Source: DASXMX01 sp036794395
GTDB lineage: Bacteria > Planctomycetota > Phycisphaerae > Tepidisphaerales > Tepidisphaeraceae
Length of the DNA stretch: 38,302 bases
Assembly (NCBI GenBank): GCA_036794395.1
Contig: DAIRGS010000029.1
Location: 1 to 38,302, forward strand
Direction of reading: 5' to 3'
The position numbers were made by a program, and so were the translations under genes. How positions within the stretch are numbered: the first letter of the stretch is position 1; every line of letters begins with the position of its first letter. Of the stretch, positions 31,215 to 38,302 are shown in pieces. The notes beneath the pieces were generated by a model. The model was not told the DNA's origin. It saw nothing but the letters and a program-made list of their open reading frames with translations, and searched no databases.

Positions 31215-33917
31215 CTACTTTTTCTTGGCGGGAATCAATTTGAAGCTAAACCAACTCACATCCACGCTTCCCGCGCGCCCCACCACTTCCAGGTAAATAT
31301 CGTGGATCCCACTGAGTGCTTTTCCCAGATGGGTCTGCACGCGCGGCTTAATCGCCCGCTGGCCCGAAGCAGGCGTGATCGTCGCAAGCACCGCGCCGCC
31401 GATCGAATCGGAATGAATCCGAATCCTAAGCCCCTTGGCCTTTGCCGCCGCGGATGTCAACTGAATAACCATTGCCCTGGCGGACGTATTACCAAAATCG
31501 ATTGATGCAAAACTCAGCCATCCGCCGACACCCAACTTCACCAAGCCGCCTACATCTGTAGTAGCGCCAGCCATCCCCGAGAACCTCGAAGCAGCGATCT
31601 GCCCCGCGGCGTCAACCGGTACCACCACTGGCGCGGCCACCGGGTCGGTCGGAGGTGTCAAAACCGGATTCGGTCCGCCCGTCGTTGGAGTAGACGGAGT
31701 TGTTGGCGTCACCGGCGTGGTGGGCGTGATCGGGGTCACGGGCGTCGGTGTCGCAACCGGCGTGGTCGGATTGGTTGGATATGATGGCGTTGTTGGAGTC
31801 GTTGGGATTGTCGGCGTCGTGGGATAGCTCGGCGGGGTCGGATTCGATGGTGTTACGGGTGTCGTCGGGTTCGACGGAGTCGTCGGCGTTGTGGGAGTCG
31901 TAGGGGTTGTCGGAGTGGTCGGCGTCGTCGGATTCGTCGGCGGCGTGGGATTTGTCGGTGGCGTGGGATTTGTCGGTGGCGTGGGATTTGTCGGTGGCGC
32001 CGGATCCGCTGGCCGCGTATAGACCGGTGTCGTAACACCCGCGGCGCCCGCCGCAAACGCTCCGGTTCCTGATTCGTACGCCCCCTCATCCGGGGCAGCC
32101 CCGGCATATCCATTGGTATACGGCGCGATCACCATTCCCGCGTCGATTGCCGCCGATCCACCGGCCAACTGATAGGTATTGTGGCTGGCATCCACAAACC
32201 CAGCGGGCGCGCTAAGGAACAGGTTATGCTGCTGCAAAATGTCTGAACCGAAATTTGCCGATCCAACCAGAATATTGTTCTCAAGAATCGACCCCATCAT
32301 GTCCGTCGGCCAGCCGCCAAAGCTCTCTGAAACGCCCAGCAACGTATTGTTATAAATCGAATTATTAAACGCGCCCGGCCCATTCATCTTGACCGCCGAG
32401 TCAGTATTCCAGACCACGTTGTGATCGATGATGAAGTGGGAATCGGTGTTGTCGAGAAAGATCCCGTCGTTCCCAAACCCGCCGCCCCGCGAGTTGTAAA
32501 CGACGTTGTAGGCGATGCGCGTCCCGCCGCCATCGGTATGCCACGAATACACCCCACCGACATCTGTCGTCAGAAGTCCGACATCATGAACGACGTTATT
32601 CAGGATCTGCTCCCCGGTACCGTAATAATCCGTGATGCCGTTCCGCCCCGCGTTGGCAATCGTATTGCGAATGATTCGATTTCCGGTCGCCCCCCCTCCC
32701 AGAATCTGCACCGCCGCCTCATCCCCCGCGGCGTAATCGATATCCGAGAAGAAACAATTTTGTACCGTGTTATTCGCCCCCGTGATTGCAACGCCATTGC
32801 CTGAACTCACCGCGATCACGCTATCCACCAGCGTGTTGTTCGAACCCCGGATCAGAATGCCGGTTGTCGGATCGGTTGATTTTGAATTGAACGGGTTTGA
32901 TCGGGTCGTCTGCTCCGATACGTACCGAACATTCAGATTCGCCAGCATCAGATTGTTCGACGCGGCAGAGGTGTTGATTGTCGCCGCAAAAAGGTTGATC
33001 CCGCGCACCGTCACGTTCGATCGCCCGCTCAGATCAAATGTAAACTGCCGGTGCTTCATCTCAACAGTATGCGAAGCCGGGCTGTCATTCTGCGGCGTGC
33101 GCACATACAGCGCGCCGCTGGCCGGATCCAAAACCCATTCTCCGGGTGAATCCAGCGCATACAGCTTTCCCGTCAGATAAAACGGATCGCCCACGGATGG
33201 GAATTGCTGCACCAAATTGAGCTGCGTATACTGATACGTGATCGATCCCGGCTGCGATGCGATCACCGTCCCGGTCTGCCAAACCCATCCCTCACCCGGC
33301 GCAATATGCACCGTGGCCCCCACCCACGCATTGGGCGGATCATTCAAAGCACTCGACTGGATCGTCGCGGTTTCAGTATTCCCAAACGGGCCGTTTGGGG
33401 AGGCAGTGGTCGTGGCCGAATCGATGGTGTAAGTTGGATAGTGAAAGAAATCCGCCGCGTTCGGATTGTTCGGCGAACGCGCGCCCCCCATCATCGTTCC
33501 GTCGACAAATACCTGATTACTGCCCTCGCCCAGATTCCAGCCGGGCGTTGTGCTGTAGATCGAATTCCCTGACGCCGCCCAGTTTCCCACGACGTCTGCC
33601 CCGCTGACCGTCACCGATTCCCCGTTGTAGGGTTCAAAAATAATCGGCGCGCTGGCAGTCCCCGAATGGGCCGGCGTCACCGTCTCGCGGTAAGTCCCAC
33701 CGCGAATGTAAACGGTATCCCCAGCCTGCGCCACATCCGCCGCATGCTGAATGGTTGCAAATGGCTGCGCCAATGTGCCCGGGTTGGCGTTGGACCCATT
33801 GGGCGCAACAACAAAGTTAGACGAGAGCAACCGCCGGGGCTCGAGAGCCTCGGTAATCACCATCCGTCGGCGTGATAAGGCGCGCATTGGGTTGCGGAAC
33901 ATCATGAGACTGCACAT
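31215..33917 (-). CDS. LEPR-XLL secreted right-handed beta-helix protein
   Basis: About 900 residues. A basic N-terminus leads to ITEALEPRRLLSS, the LEPR-XLL motif seen at the start of large exported planctomycete/Phycisphaerae proteins. The body is a parallel beta-helix of the NosD/polysaccharide-lyase kind: it opens DGTVYIRGGTYRETVTP-like text (DTVYIRGGTYRETVTP) and repeats short units such as NNLMLANLNVRYV, NNTLVDSVIAVSSGNG, NNTVQNCFFSDIDYA and RIIRNTIANAGRNGI. A Thr/Pro linker (about 31640-32015) separates this from a C-terminal beta domain ending VSWFSFKLIPAKKK. There is no PEP-CTERM tail. Start is uncertain: ATG at 33917 or 33905 near the motif, while an in-frame ATG at 34124 is less likely. 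Probably a carbohydrate-binding or degrading surface protein. Confidence 0.9.
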   Translation of the reverse strand: MCSLMMFRNPMRALSRRRMVITEALEPRRLLSSNFVVAPNGSNANPGTLAQPFATIQHAADVAQAGDTVYIRGGTYRETVTPAHSGTASAPIIFEPYNGESVTVSGADVVGNWAASGNSIYSTTPGWNLGEGSNQVFVDGTMMGGARSPNNPNAADFFHYPTYTIDSATTTASPNGPFGNTETATIQSSALNDPPNAWVGATVHIAPGEGWVWQTGTVIASQPGSITYQYTQLNLVQQFPSVGDPFYLTGKLYALDSPGEWVLDPASGALYVRTPQNDSPASHTVEMKHRQFTFDLSGRSNVTVRGINLFAATINTSAASNNLMLANLNVRYVSEQTTRSNPFNSKSTDPTTGILIRGSNNTLVDSVIAVSSGNGVAITGANNTVQNCFFSDIDYAAGDEAAVQILGGGATGNRIIRNTIANAGRNGITDYYGTGEQILNNVVHDVGLLTTDVGGVYSWHTDGGGTRIAYNVVYNSRGGGFGNDGIFLDNTDSHFIIDHNVVWNTDSAVKMNGPGAFNNSIYNNTLLGVSESFGGWPTDMMGSILENNILVGSANFGSDILQQHNLFLSAPAGFVDASHNTYQLAGGSAAIDAGMVIAPYTNGYAGAAPDEGAYESGTGAFAAGAAGVTTPVYTRPADPAPPTNPTPPTNPTPPTNPTPPTNPTTPTTPTTPTTPTTPTTPSNPTTPVTPSNPTPPSYPTTPTIPTTPTTPSYPTNPTTPVATPTPVTPITPTTPVTPTTPSTPTTGGPNPVLTPPTDPVAAPVVVPVDAAGQIAASRFSGMAGATTDVGGLVKLGVGGWLSFASIDFGNTSARAMVIQLTSAAAKAKGLRIRIHSDSIGGAVLATITPASGQRAIKPRVQTHLGKALSGIHDIYLEVVGRAGSVDVSWFSFKLIPAKKK
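31690..32010. repeat. Tandem repeats encoding the Thr/Pro linker
   Basis: Inside the LEPR-XLL gene the coding strand repeats 9- and 18-bp units (TTGTCGGTGGCGTGGGAT on the plus strand, near 31954-32000, at least three exact copies). They encode PPTNPT and TTPTTP units. The length is likely to vary between strains by slippage. Confidence 0.8.
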
Positions 33918-34163
33918 CCGTGTACTAAAGGGCAATGAATTGAACGGTAACGAATCAATTCGAGCGTAATCTTTACATCGCAATGATGTCAATCGACTAA
34001 CTCTGAGCGCTCCATTGGCAGAAGGCAATCGATATTCGCTCAACGGGAGTGCGAGGCTGGGGTGATGAAAAGGAGTCGTTTTTGATCTGCACGCCAAATG
34101 GTGTTTTGTTGCGCTGGCAAGCATTGAAAAACAGCTATTCGTGAGAGGAGCGGTGCCTGGAAT

Positions 34164-34201
34164 TCCCCCTCACCCCAACCCTCTCCCGGAGGGAGAGGGG
34201 G
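34164..34201. repeat. Single REP-like hairpin (family D, CCCTCTCCC)
   Basis: A perfect 9-bp stem, CCCTCTCCC (34179-34187) and GGGAGAGGG (34191-34199), around GGA, with a CCCTCACCCCAAC head. It resembles widespread BoxC-type REP hairpins. It overlaps the 3' end of the ParD-like antitoxin gene and provides its stop codon. Confidence 0.75.
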
Positions 34202-34457
34202 CAAAACGCATCGCCTGACGCTGGCGCTGACGCGCCTCGAAGGCTTCGTCCCCGTCCACCGTGCCTTCTTCTGCGATGCTTCGTTCGCCTTCAGCGATGA
34301 GCAGTTCCAGTTCGCCTTCTGCAAAATCCTTCACCGACTCCTGCTGCTTCAAAAGCTCAAGGCCCGCACGGATCGCATCTTCCGGCATGGCAAAACCGCC
34401 GCCCTTCATTCGGGCCCTCAGTTGCTGTTCGGTTTCGGTACTCAGGGCAACGTCCAT
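34170..34457 (-). CDS. Orphan ParD-like type II antitoxin, C-terminus inside a REP hairpin
   Basis: A 95-residue protein. The opening MDVALSTETEQQLRARMKGG and FAMPEDAIRAGLELLKQQ are the ribbon-helix-helix pattern of ParD/CC2985-type antitoxins. The ATG at 34457 has GAAAGG 6 nt upstream. The last ten residues (APSPSGRGLG) and the stop are encoded by a REP-like hairpin, so the natural C-terminus, which normally binds the ParE toxin, is lost or replaced. No ParE-like gene follows. It is followed on the same strand at its upstream side by a bifunctional-nuclease-family gene 30 bp away. Confidence 0.75.
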   Translation of the reverse strand: MDVALSTETEQQLRARMKGGGFAMPEDAIRAGLELLKQQESVKDFAEGELELLIAEGERSIAEEGTVDGDEAFEARQRQRQAMRFAPSPSGRGLG

Positions 34458-34487
34458 TTGAAACCTTTCACGCTGGAGCAAGTTCAA

Positions 34488-34880
34488 TCAACACACCTCA
34501 TCCAACACGTGCTCCGCGACATAAATCGGAACCATTGTCGCGACGCCGAGGGCGATTGCGTCGCTCGGACGGCTGTCGATCTTCACGGTGTCGCCGTTGC
34601 GTCGGATGTGAATGCGGGCAAAGAAGGTGTGATCCTGGAGGTTATTGATCTCGATCCGATCGATTGTTCCGCCCAATTGTTCGATGACGTTCGCAAGTAA
34701 ATCATGTGTGAGGGGCCTCGGACTGATATGCCCTTTGAGCCGGCGATCGATCGCCGACGCCTCGTTATTGCCGATTACAATGGGGAATTTCCGCTCCCCA
34801 TCCACTTCCTTGAGCATGATGATCTGCTCTTGCTGCATCTCGGAGATGATGATCTTGTGTAATTCCATCTGAATGGACAT
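34488..34880 (-). CDS. Bifunctional nuclease family protein (BFN, DUF151)
   Basis: A 130-residue DUF151/BFN protein. The fold is recognised by MELHKIIISEMQQEQIIMLK, FPIVIGNNEASAIDRRL, and IEINNLQDHTFFARIHIRRNGDTVKIDSRPSDAIALGV. The ATG at 34880 is chosen over an upstream one because AGGAG stands 9 nt before it. Members in Thermotoga and plants were reported to have nuclease activity; whether this one does is not shown here. It lies directly upstream of the orphan ParD-like antitoxin gene on the same strand. Confidence 0.9.
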   Translation of the reverse strand: MSIQMELHKIIISEMQQEQIIMLKEVDGERKFPIVIGNNEASAIDRRLKGHISPRPLTHDLLANVIEQLGGTIDRIEINNLQDHTFFARIHIRRNGDTVKIDSRPSDAIALGVATMVPIYVAEHVLDEVC

Positions 34881-35229
34881 CGATGACATCTCCTGAGGTG
34901 ACGATTAAATGTAGAAGTGCCGGGGGAGGGGGTCAAGCCCAAACCGGGGTCAACCGCGACGCATTTAAACGACGCCACCGTTTGTCCTGCGAAGTAACGT
35001 TTACGTCAGCATGTCGCGTCGCATTCAATTCAAACGCCCACGTTGGGCAGCCCGCGACGGAATTAAATGCACCCATACCCCTAATACTTTACCGACAACC
35101 CCACGGTTCGCGTCTGAAATCGCGGAACTTGATGTATTGACCGCCCATTTTTATCGGGCTCGGCACTCCGCTTGCAAATACCCCCTGTGGTAGCGGAAAC
35201 GACCCGTCAATCTCTGGCAAGGAGTAAAC
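34881..35229. other. Gene-free stretch upstream of the DUF4142 gene
   Basis: No supported gene. Just before the DUF4142 gene, GGAACTT (35124-35130) is followed 16 nt later by a T-rich stretch, resembling an ECF-sigma -35 element, but no clear -10 partner is seen. Otherwise nothing recognised. Confidence 0.4.
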
Positions 35230-35769
35230 ATGAAGCGCGGACTAACGTGGGGTATTCTTGGCCTGACCAGCGTCATGGCCCTCAATCAAACGGCTCCCGG
35301 TGCGGATCGGGATAAACCCGAAAAGCTGGATCACCAGGAGGTCGCGTTCCTCAACGAGCGTGCCCAGGATGATGTCATGATGTGGAAGCTCGGCGAATAT
35401 GCCGCAGAGCACGCCGCCACCGACCGCGTCAAACATCTCGGCAAGGCAATTATCGAGGAGCGCCGAACGGACCTGCGCGACATCCAGAAAATCGCCCAGG
35501 ACCATAACGAAGACATCAAAATTCCGGATTCCTTGAACGTGAAGCAAAAATACCGCTTCGACCAACTCACCCGCCAGGCCGGCCAATCCTTCGACCGCGA
35601 CTACACCAAAGACCTGGTGCGGGACTACGACGCGGCCATTCCCCAACTCAAGCGCGAGCGCGATCAGGCCGGGCATGTTGATGTGCGCGAATATGCCGGG
35701 CGCAACGTCAAAATGTTCGAGGATCACCTGAAGGAGACCCACGACGCCGAAAAAGAAGTCTGGAAGTAA
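35230..35769 (+). CDS. Secreted DUF4142 (ferritin-like) protein
   Basis: A 179-residue protein with a signal peptide (MKRGLTWGILGLTSVMALN) and a DUF4142 helical domain: EVAFLNERAQDDVMMWKLGEYAAEHA, HLGKAIIEERRTDLRDIQKIA and a C-terminal EHLKETHDAEKE-like helix. Members are ferritin-like four-helix bundles often linked to stress. ATG with AAGGAG 6 nt upstream. A stem-loop terminator follows 25 bp after the stop. Confidence 0.9.
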   Translation: MKRGLTWGILGLTSVMALNQTAPGADRDKPEKLDHQEVAFLNERAQDDVMMWKLGEYAAEHAATDRVKHLGKAIIEERRTDLRDIQKIAQDHNEDIKIPDSLNVKQKYRFDQLTRQAGQSFDRDYTKDLVRDYDAAIPQLKRERDQAGHVDVREYAGRNVKMFEDHLKETHDAEKEVWK

Positions 35770-35793
35770 CGATTTTATCGGTCATTGTGTGGT

Positions 35794-35842
35794 AAGCCGC
35801 CGGCGCGCAAGGTTGTTTCGTGCGTCGGCGGCTTCATTTATA
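35794..35842 (+). terminator. Intrinsic terminator after the DUF4142 gene
   Basis: AAGCCGCCGGCGCGCA pairs with TGCGTCGGCGGCTT across an 11-nt loop with a mismatch, followed by CATTTATA. The tail is only moderately T-rich. Confidence 0.65.
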
Positions 35843-35944
35843 GAAAGCATGACGAGCGCGACGATATCGAAATGAGACGATATCGATTTTGACGGATGTG
35901 CGTTGGTATCATGTGTTTTCACCAGGAACAATCGATTGCGGCCA

Positions 35945-36268
35945 ATGCCCGGAGTGCGTGGAATCGTGGTCATGTCCTGTCTCATCGCCGGCGCCTGCAC
36001 GCCGCGCGAGGATCCGTCCATTGGTTCGATCGACCCGCTCAACAGCATCCCGGCCATCCAGGAGGCCGCGCGAACCAAGGATCGCCGGGCAATTCCCGCC
36101 CTCGTACAGCAGCTCAACAGCGATGACCCGGCCCTGCGTTTTTATGCCAGTTCCGCTTTGAAAGATCTCACCGGCGAGACCTTTGGTTATCATTATTTTG
36201 ACGACGTGGAGACGCGCAAGCCGGCCCTGAAAAAATGGGACGAGTGGGCCAGGCGAAACGTGAAATAA
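35945..36268 (+). CDS. Small lipoprotein with HEAT-like repeat
   Basis: A 107-residue protein. The signal peptide (VRGIVVMSCLIAGAC) ends in a lipobox-like IAGAC, with Cys at the junction. The mature part is HEAT-repeat-like: IPAIQEAARTKDRRAIPALVQQLNSDDPALRFYASSALKDLTG. The start is uncertain between ATG at 35945, GTG at 35954 and an upstream ATG at 35903; there is no good Shine-Dalgarno. Probably protein binding; no partner is obvious. Confidence 0.7.
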   Translation: MPGVRGIVVMSCLIAGACTPREDPSIGSIDPLNSIPAIQEAARTKDRRAIPALVQQLNSDDPALRFYASSALKDLTGETFGYHYFDDVETRKPALKKWDEWARRNVK

Positions 36269-36369
36269 ACGTGCATCTTCGATGCATCGAACGGATAATC
36301 ATGGTGCGGACGACCTCCGCAGAGTTTTTATGATGGGTGCGTGACAGCTTCGACGGCTGCCTTTCTTTT

Positions 36370-36490
36370 TCCCTCCACCGGTACGCCGGGGGAGGGTAGG
36401 GAGGGGGCTTAGCTGTCCATGCGAGAGTGGGTTGAGCAATTAGAGAACAACTCCCCTCCCCAACCCTCCCCCGGCGTACCGGTGGAGGGA
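36370..36490. repeat. REPIN-like inverted pair, family C copy 2
   Basis: Arms 36370-36407 and 36453-36490 are near-perfect reverse complements beginning TCCCTCCACCGGTACGCC; the spacer is 45 bp. It matches family C copy 1 at 31041-31204, but the spacers differ in sequence and length (86 versus 45 bp). Confidence 0.88.
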
Positions 36491-36524
36491 GAAGACGGCC
36501 GCCTAAAGTGTCACGGACCCTTCT

Positions 36525-36932
36525 ATGATCGATCCAACCCCGCTTCGGTTGCGGATCACCAGTGACCCGGCTAACCTTGCGCCCGTGCGACGCAAGATTG
36601 AGGGATTTTGCGCCGATTGTGATTTTGATGAGGAAGCACAGGGGCAGATCGGATTGTGCGTCAACGAAGCCTTGGCAAACATCACCCGACACGCATACAA
36701 AAAGGCGACCGACGGGCCCGTTCAGCTCGATGCGGATTTCTCCGCCAACGCCTTAAAGATTCAAATCCGGGACTGGGGGACAGGAACGACGCCGCCCCTG
36801 CGCCCGCGGCCACGCGACCCGCTCCAGCCGGGCGGCGTAGGATTGGTGTGCCTTCGTGAGCTGATGGACGAAATCCGTTTCACGCCACAGGCTGATGGCA
36901 TGCTGCTTACGATGGAACGGAAGCTCAATTAG
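36525..36932 (+). CDS. RsbW-like anti-sigma serine kinase (HATPase)
   Basis: A 135-residue ATP-binding GHKL protein of the RsbW/SpoIIAB type. The N-box is NEALANITRHAY (Glu48, Asn52), the G1 region is RDWGTG (Asp83) and a G2-like PGGVGL follows. It has no N-terminal sensor, so it acts as the kinase part of a partner-switch pair. The downstream neighbour, 17 bp away, is an STAS protein, the expected phosphorylation target. No sigma factor is adjacent, so the output is unknown. Confidence 0.92.
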   Translation: MIDPTPLRLRITSDPANLAPVRRKIEGFCADCDFDEEAQGQIGLCVNEALANITRHAYKKATDGPVQLDADFSANALKIQIRDWGTGTTPPLRPRPRDPLQPGGVGLVCLRELMDEIRFTPQADGMLLTMERKLN

Positions 36933-36949
36933 CGATTCGGAGCGGCGAC

Positions 36950-37309
36950 ATGGAAGAATTGACCACCCACAGCGAACTGATCCCCAGTGCCAGCAAAGAT
37001 GGCGAGGCCCTGATCCTAATCATCCGAGGGGAGATCGACCTTCACAACAGCCCCGAATTGCGAACCGAAATGCTCGACTTGCTTGCGCGCCACAAGCCCC
37101 AAAAGCTGATTTTAGACCTGGCGCGCGTCCCCTACATCGATAGCAGCACGCTGGCGGTCTTTGTCGAAGCTCTGAAGAAAGTCCTGAAAACCGGCGGCAA
37201 GGTCTTCCTCGTCGGCCTCCAGCCCAGGGTGCAGGGGCTTCTGGAAATCGCCCGCTTGTCGTCGATCTTCGTGATTTGCCGCGATACGCCGGAAGCGATG
37301 GCCAAATAA
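36950..37309 (+). CDS. STAS-domain anti-sigma factor antagonist (RsbV/SpoIIAA-like)
   Basis: A 119-residue STAS protein. LILDLARVPYIDSSTLAVFVEALKKV holds the phosphorylation site (Ser65/Ser66 after Asp64), as in RsbV and SpoIIAA. The gene follows the RsbW-like kinase by 17 bp in the same direction and likely forms a partner-switch pair with it. When dephosphorylated it would bind the kinase. Confidence 0.93.
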   Translation: MEELTTHSELIPSASKDGEALILIIRGEIDLHNSPELRTEMLDLLARHKPQKLILDLARVPYIDSSTLAVFVEALKKVLKTGGKVFLVGLQPRVQGLLEIARLSSIFVICRDTPEAMAK

Positions 37310-37429
37310 TATTCGCCGTCCGGCACATGGCAGGCGCGTCTGGTCTGGCGCACGGCAAATTGCCTATCATTATCGGCGTCCCCTTCACGTTTTGCATGGC
37401 GCGATGCCGACGTTCATGACATCGGATCC

Positions 37430-38242
37430 ATGACGACCTTACTCCGTCCCATCGCGGCCCTGGGCGCACGCCTCGCCTCCTTCCTCGAATTTCTCGGGGG
37501 AGTCGGATATCTGCTGCTCGATACCGTTATCGCACTGCCCCGCGGCCTGCTTGCCAAACGCGGCCGCCGCCTGGCTTGGCGAAACCTCTGGATGCAGATG
37601 GTCCGCGTTGGCGTGCTGAGCGTGCCGATCGTCATGCTCGTGCTGTTTTGCATCGGCTCGATTCTCTCCCTTCAGATGGCCCCGGTCCTCAAGGAATACG
37701 GCGCGGTCGAACAGACGGCAAACATCATCTCCGTCGCCATCTTCCGCGAGCTTGGCCCCCTGGTCAGCGCGATCGTCCTCAGCGGATTTGCCGGCGCGAG
37801 CATCGCTGCCGAGATCGGGACGATGGTTGTGTCCGAAGAAATCGAGGCACTGGAAGCTGAGGCGATCAGCCCCATCCGCTTCCTGGTCCTGCCGCGCGTT
37901 CTGGCAACCACCATCATGATGGTCAGCGTAGCGGTGGTGGGCGATTTGACGGGCGTGTTCGGCGGGGCGGTTGTCGGCCGGTTCTTCCTGGGATTAAGCT
38001 GGCTACAGTATTTCCATCGAACGTTTGAAGCCGTCCATGTACACGATTTTGCGACAGGGCTGATCAAGGCAGCCGTCTTCGGATCGCTCATCAGCGGCCT
38101 GGCGTGCTTTTTGGGCCTGCGCGTGACCGGCGGCGCTCAGGGCGTTGGCGTGGCCACTACCCGAACCGTCGTGCTCACCATCGTGGCCCTGATCCTGGTA
38201 GACCTTCTTTTCACTGCAATGTTCTATTTCTATGGCTGGTAG
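37430..38242 (+). CDS. MlaE-family ABC transporter permease
   Basis: A 270-residue permease of the MlaE/lipid-transport family, which with an ATPase and an MCE-domain protein moves phospholipids or other lipids between membranes. About five hydrophobic segments are visible (VPIVMLVLFCIGSILSLQMA, LGPLVSAIVLSGFAGASIAA, VLATTIMMVSVAVVGDLTG and the last two near the end). AAEIGTMVVSEEIEALEA and the R-x-L...P.V-A typical MlaE text are present. ATG start at 37430. Partners (MlaF-like ATPase, MlaD-like MCE protein) are not in the window and may follow beyond its right edge, past the heptanucleotide repeat. Confidence 0.93.
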   Translation: MTTLLRPIAALGARLASFLEFLGGVGYLLLDTVIALPRGLLAKRGRRLAWRNLWMQMVRVGVLSVPIVMLVLFCIGSILSLQMAPVLKEYGAVEQTANIISVAIFRELGPLVSAIVLSGFAGASIAAEIGTMVVSEEIEALEAEAISPIRFLVLPRVLATTIMMVSVAVVGDLTGVFGGAVVGRFFLGLSWLQYFHRTFEAVHVHDFATGLIKAAVFGSLISGLACFLGLRVTGGAQGVGVATTRTVVLTIVALILVDLLFTAMFYFYGW

Positions 38243-38249
38243 ACCCCCA

Positions 38250-38302
38250 CAACTGACAACTGACAACTGACAACTGACAACTGACAACTGACAACTGACA
38301 AC
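38250..38302. repeat. Heptanucleotide repeat array (CAACTGA), cut by window edge
   Basis: Seven full CAACTGA units and a partial eighth reach the window end. Read on the other strand the unit is TCAGTTG, one base different from TCAGTGG in the array at 23121-23162. It begins 7 bp after the MlaE stop. Confidence 0.92.

Noticed and set aside
31215..33917. PEP-CTERM substrate of the exosortase
   Set aside because: The C-terminus (VSWFSFKLIPAKKK) lacks a PEP-like motif and a transmembrane helix.
1..38302. tRNA or rRNA genes
   Set aside because: No cloverleaf with a TTCGA-type loop and no rRNA-like stretch was recognised by eye; a tRNA scan would be needed for certainty.

Overview
This 38.3-kb window (roughly 58-60% GC by eye, with a 10-N scaffold gap at 24113-24122) looks like a metagenome-assembled or draft planctomycete. 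Class Phycisphaerae, near the Tepidisphaerales, is the best guess. The strongest marker is a LEPR-XLL motif (LEPRRLLSS) at the N-terminus of a large secreted beta-helix protein. An exosortase/EpsI locus, TTG/GTG starts, loosely scattered housekeeping genes and abundant palindromic intergenic repeats fit this. The assignment is inference; no rRNA or tRNA gene was found.

Region 1 (1-11.7 kb): after a sugar isomerase-like gene, a minus-strand extracellular-polysaccharide/exosortase block reads right to left. It holds a Wza-type export lipoprotein with its own terminator, exosortase, EpsI (4-bp overlap), a ~1500-residue membrane-anchored TPR protein, and a Wzz/BY-kinase fusion. No glycosyltransferase, polymerase or obvious PEP-CTERM substrate is present, so the sugar-building genes and sorted proteins must lie elsewhere.

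Region 2 (11.8-20 kb): an orphan PotA-like ATPase, small orphan genes, a degenerate second copy of the PotA TOBE tail, a HigBA-type toxin-antitoxin (TA) pair with a palindromic promoter, an M29 aminopeptidase, 6-phosphogluconate dehydrogenase and glucose-6-phosphate dehydrogenase (oxidative pentose phosphate pathway) separated by an antitoxin-like gene, and a HepT/MntA pair.

Region 3 (20-31 kb): RNase PH, a lipoprotein and RdgB in a row, a universal stress protein, pyruvoyl-dependent arginine decarboxylase, a Gfo/Idh/MocA oxidoreductase, a DUF433 antitoxin with a truncated toxin, an AGXT-like aminotransferase followed by a tandem-ACT protein, an SUMF1-fold protein, and RsmH.

Region 4 (31-38.3 kb): the LEPR-XLL beta-helix protein, an orphan ParD-like antitoxin, a bifunctional-nuclease-family protein, a DUF4142 protein, a HEAT-like lipoprotein, an RsbW-like kinase with an RsbV-like STAS partner, and an MlaE-family lipid-transport permease.

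The intergenic DNA is the most unusual aspect. At least three unrelated families of paired, inverted palindromes (REPIN-like, 80-200 bp) occupy the gaps, along with a perfect 23-bp-arm hairpin at the left edge and two arrays of a 7-bp tandem repeat (TCAGTGG and TCAGTTG types). Several TA-type genes also have a -10-like hexamer only 6-9 nt before the start codon, suggesting leaderless expression.
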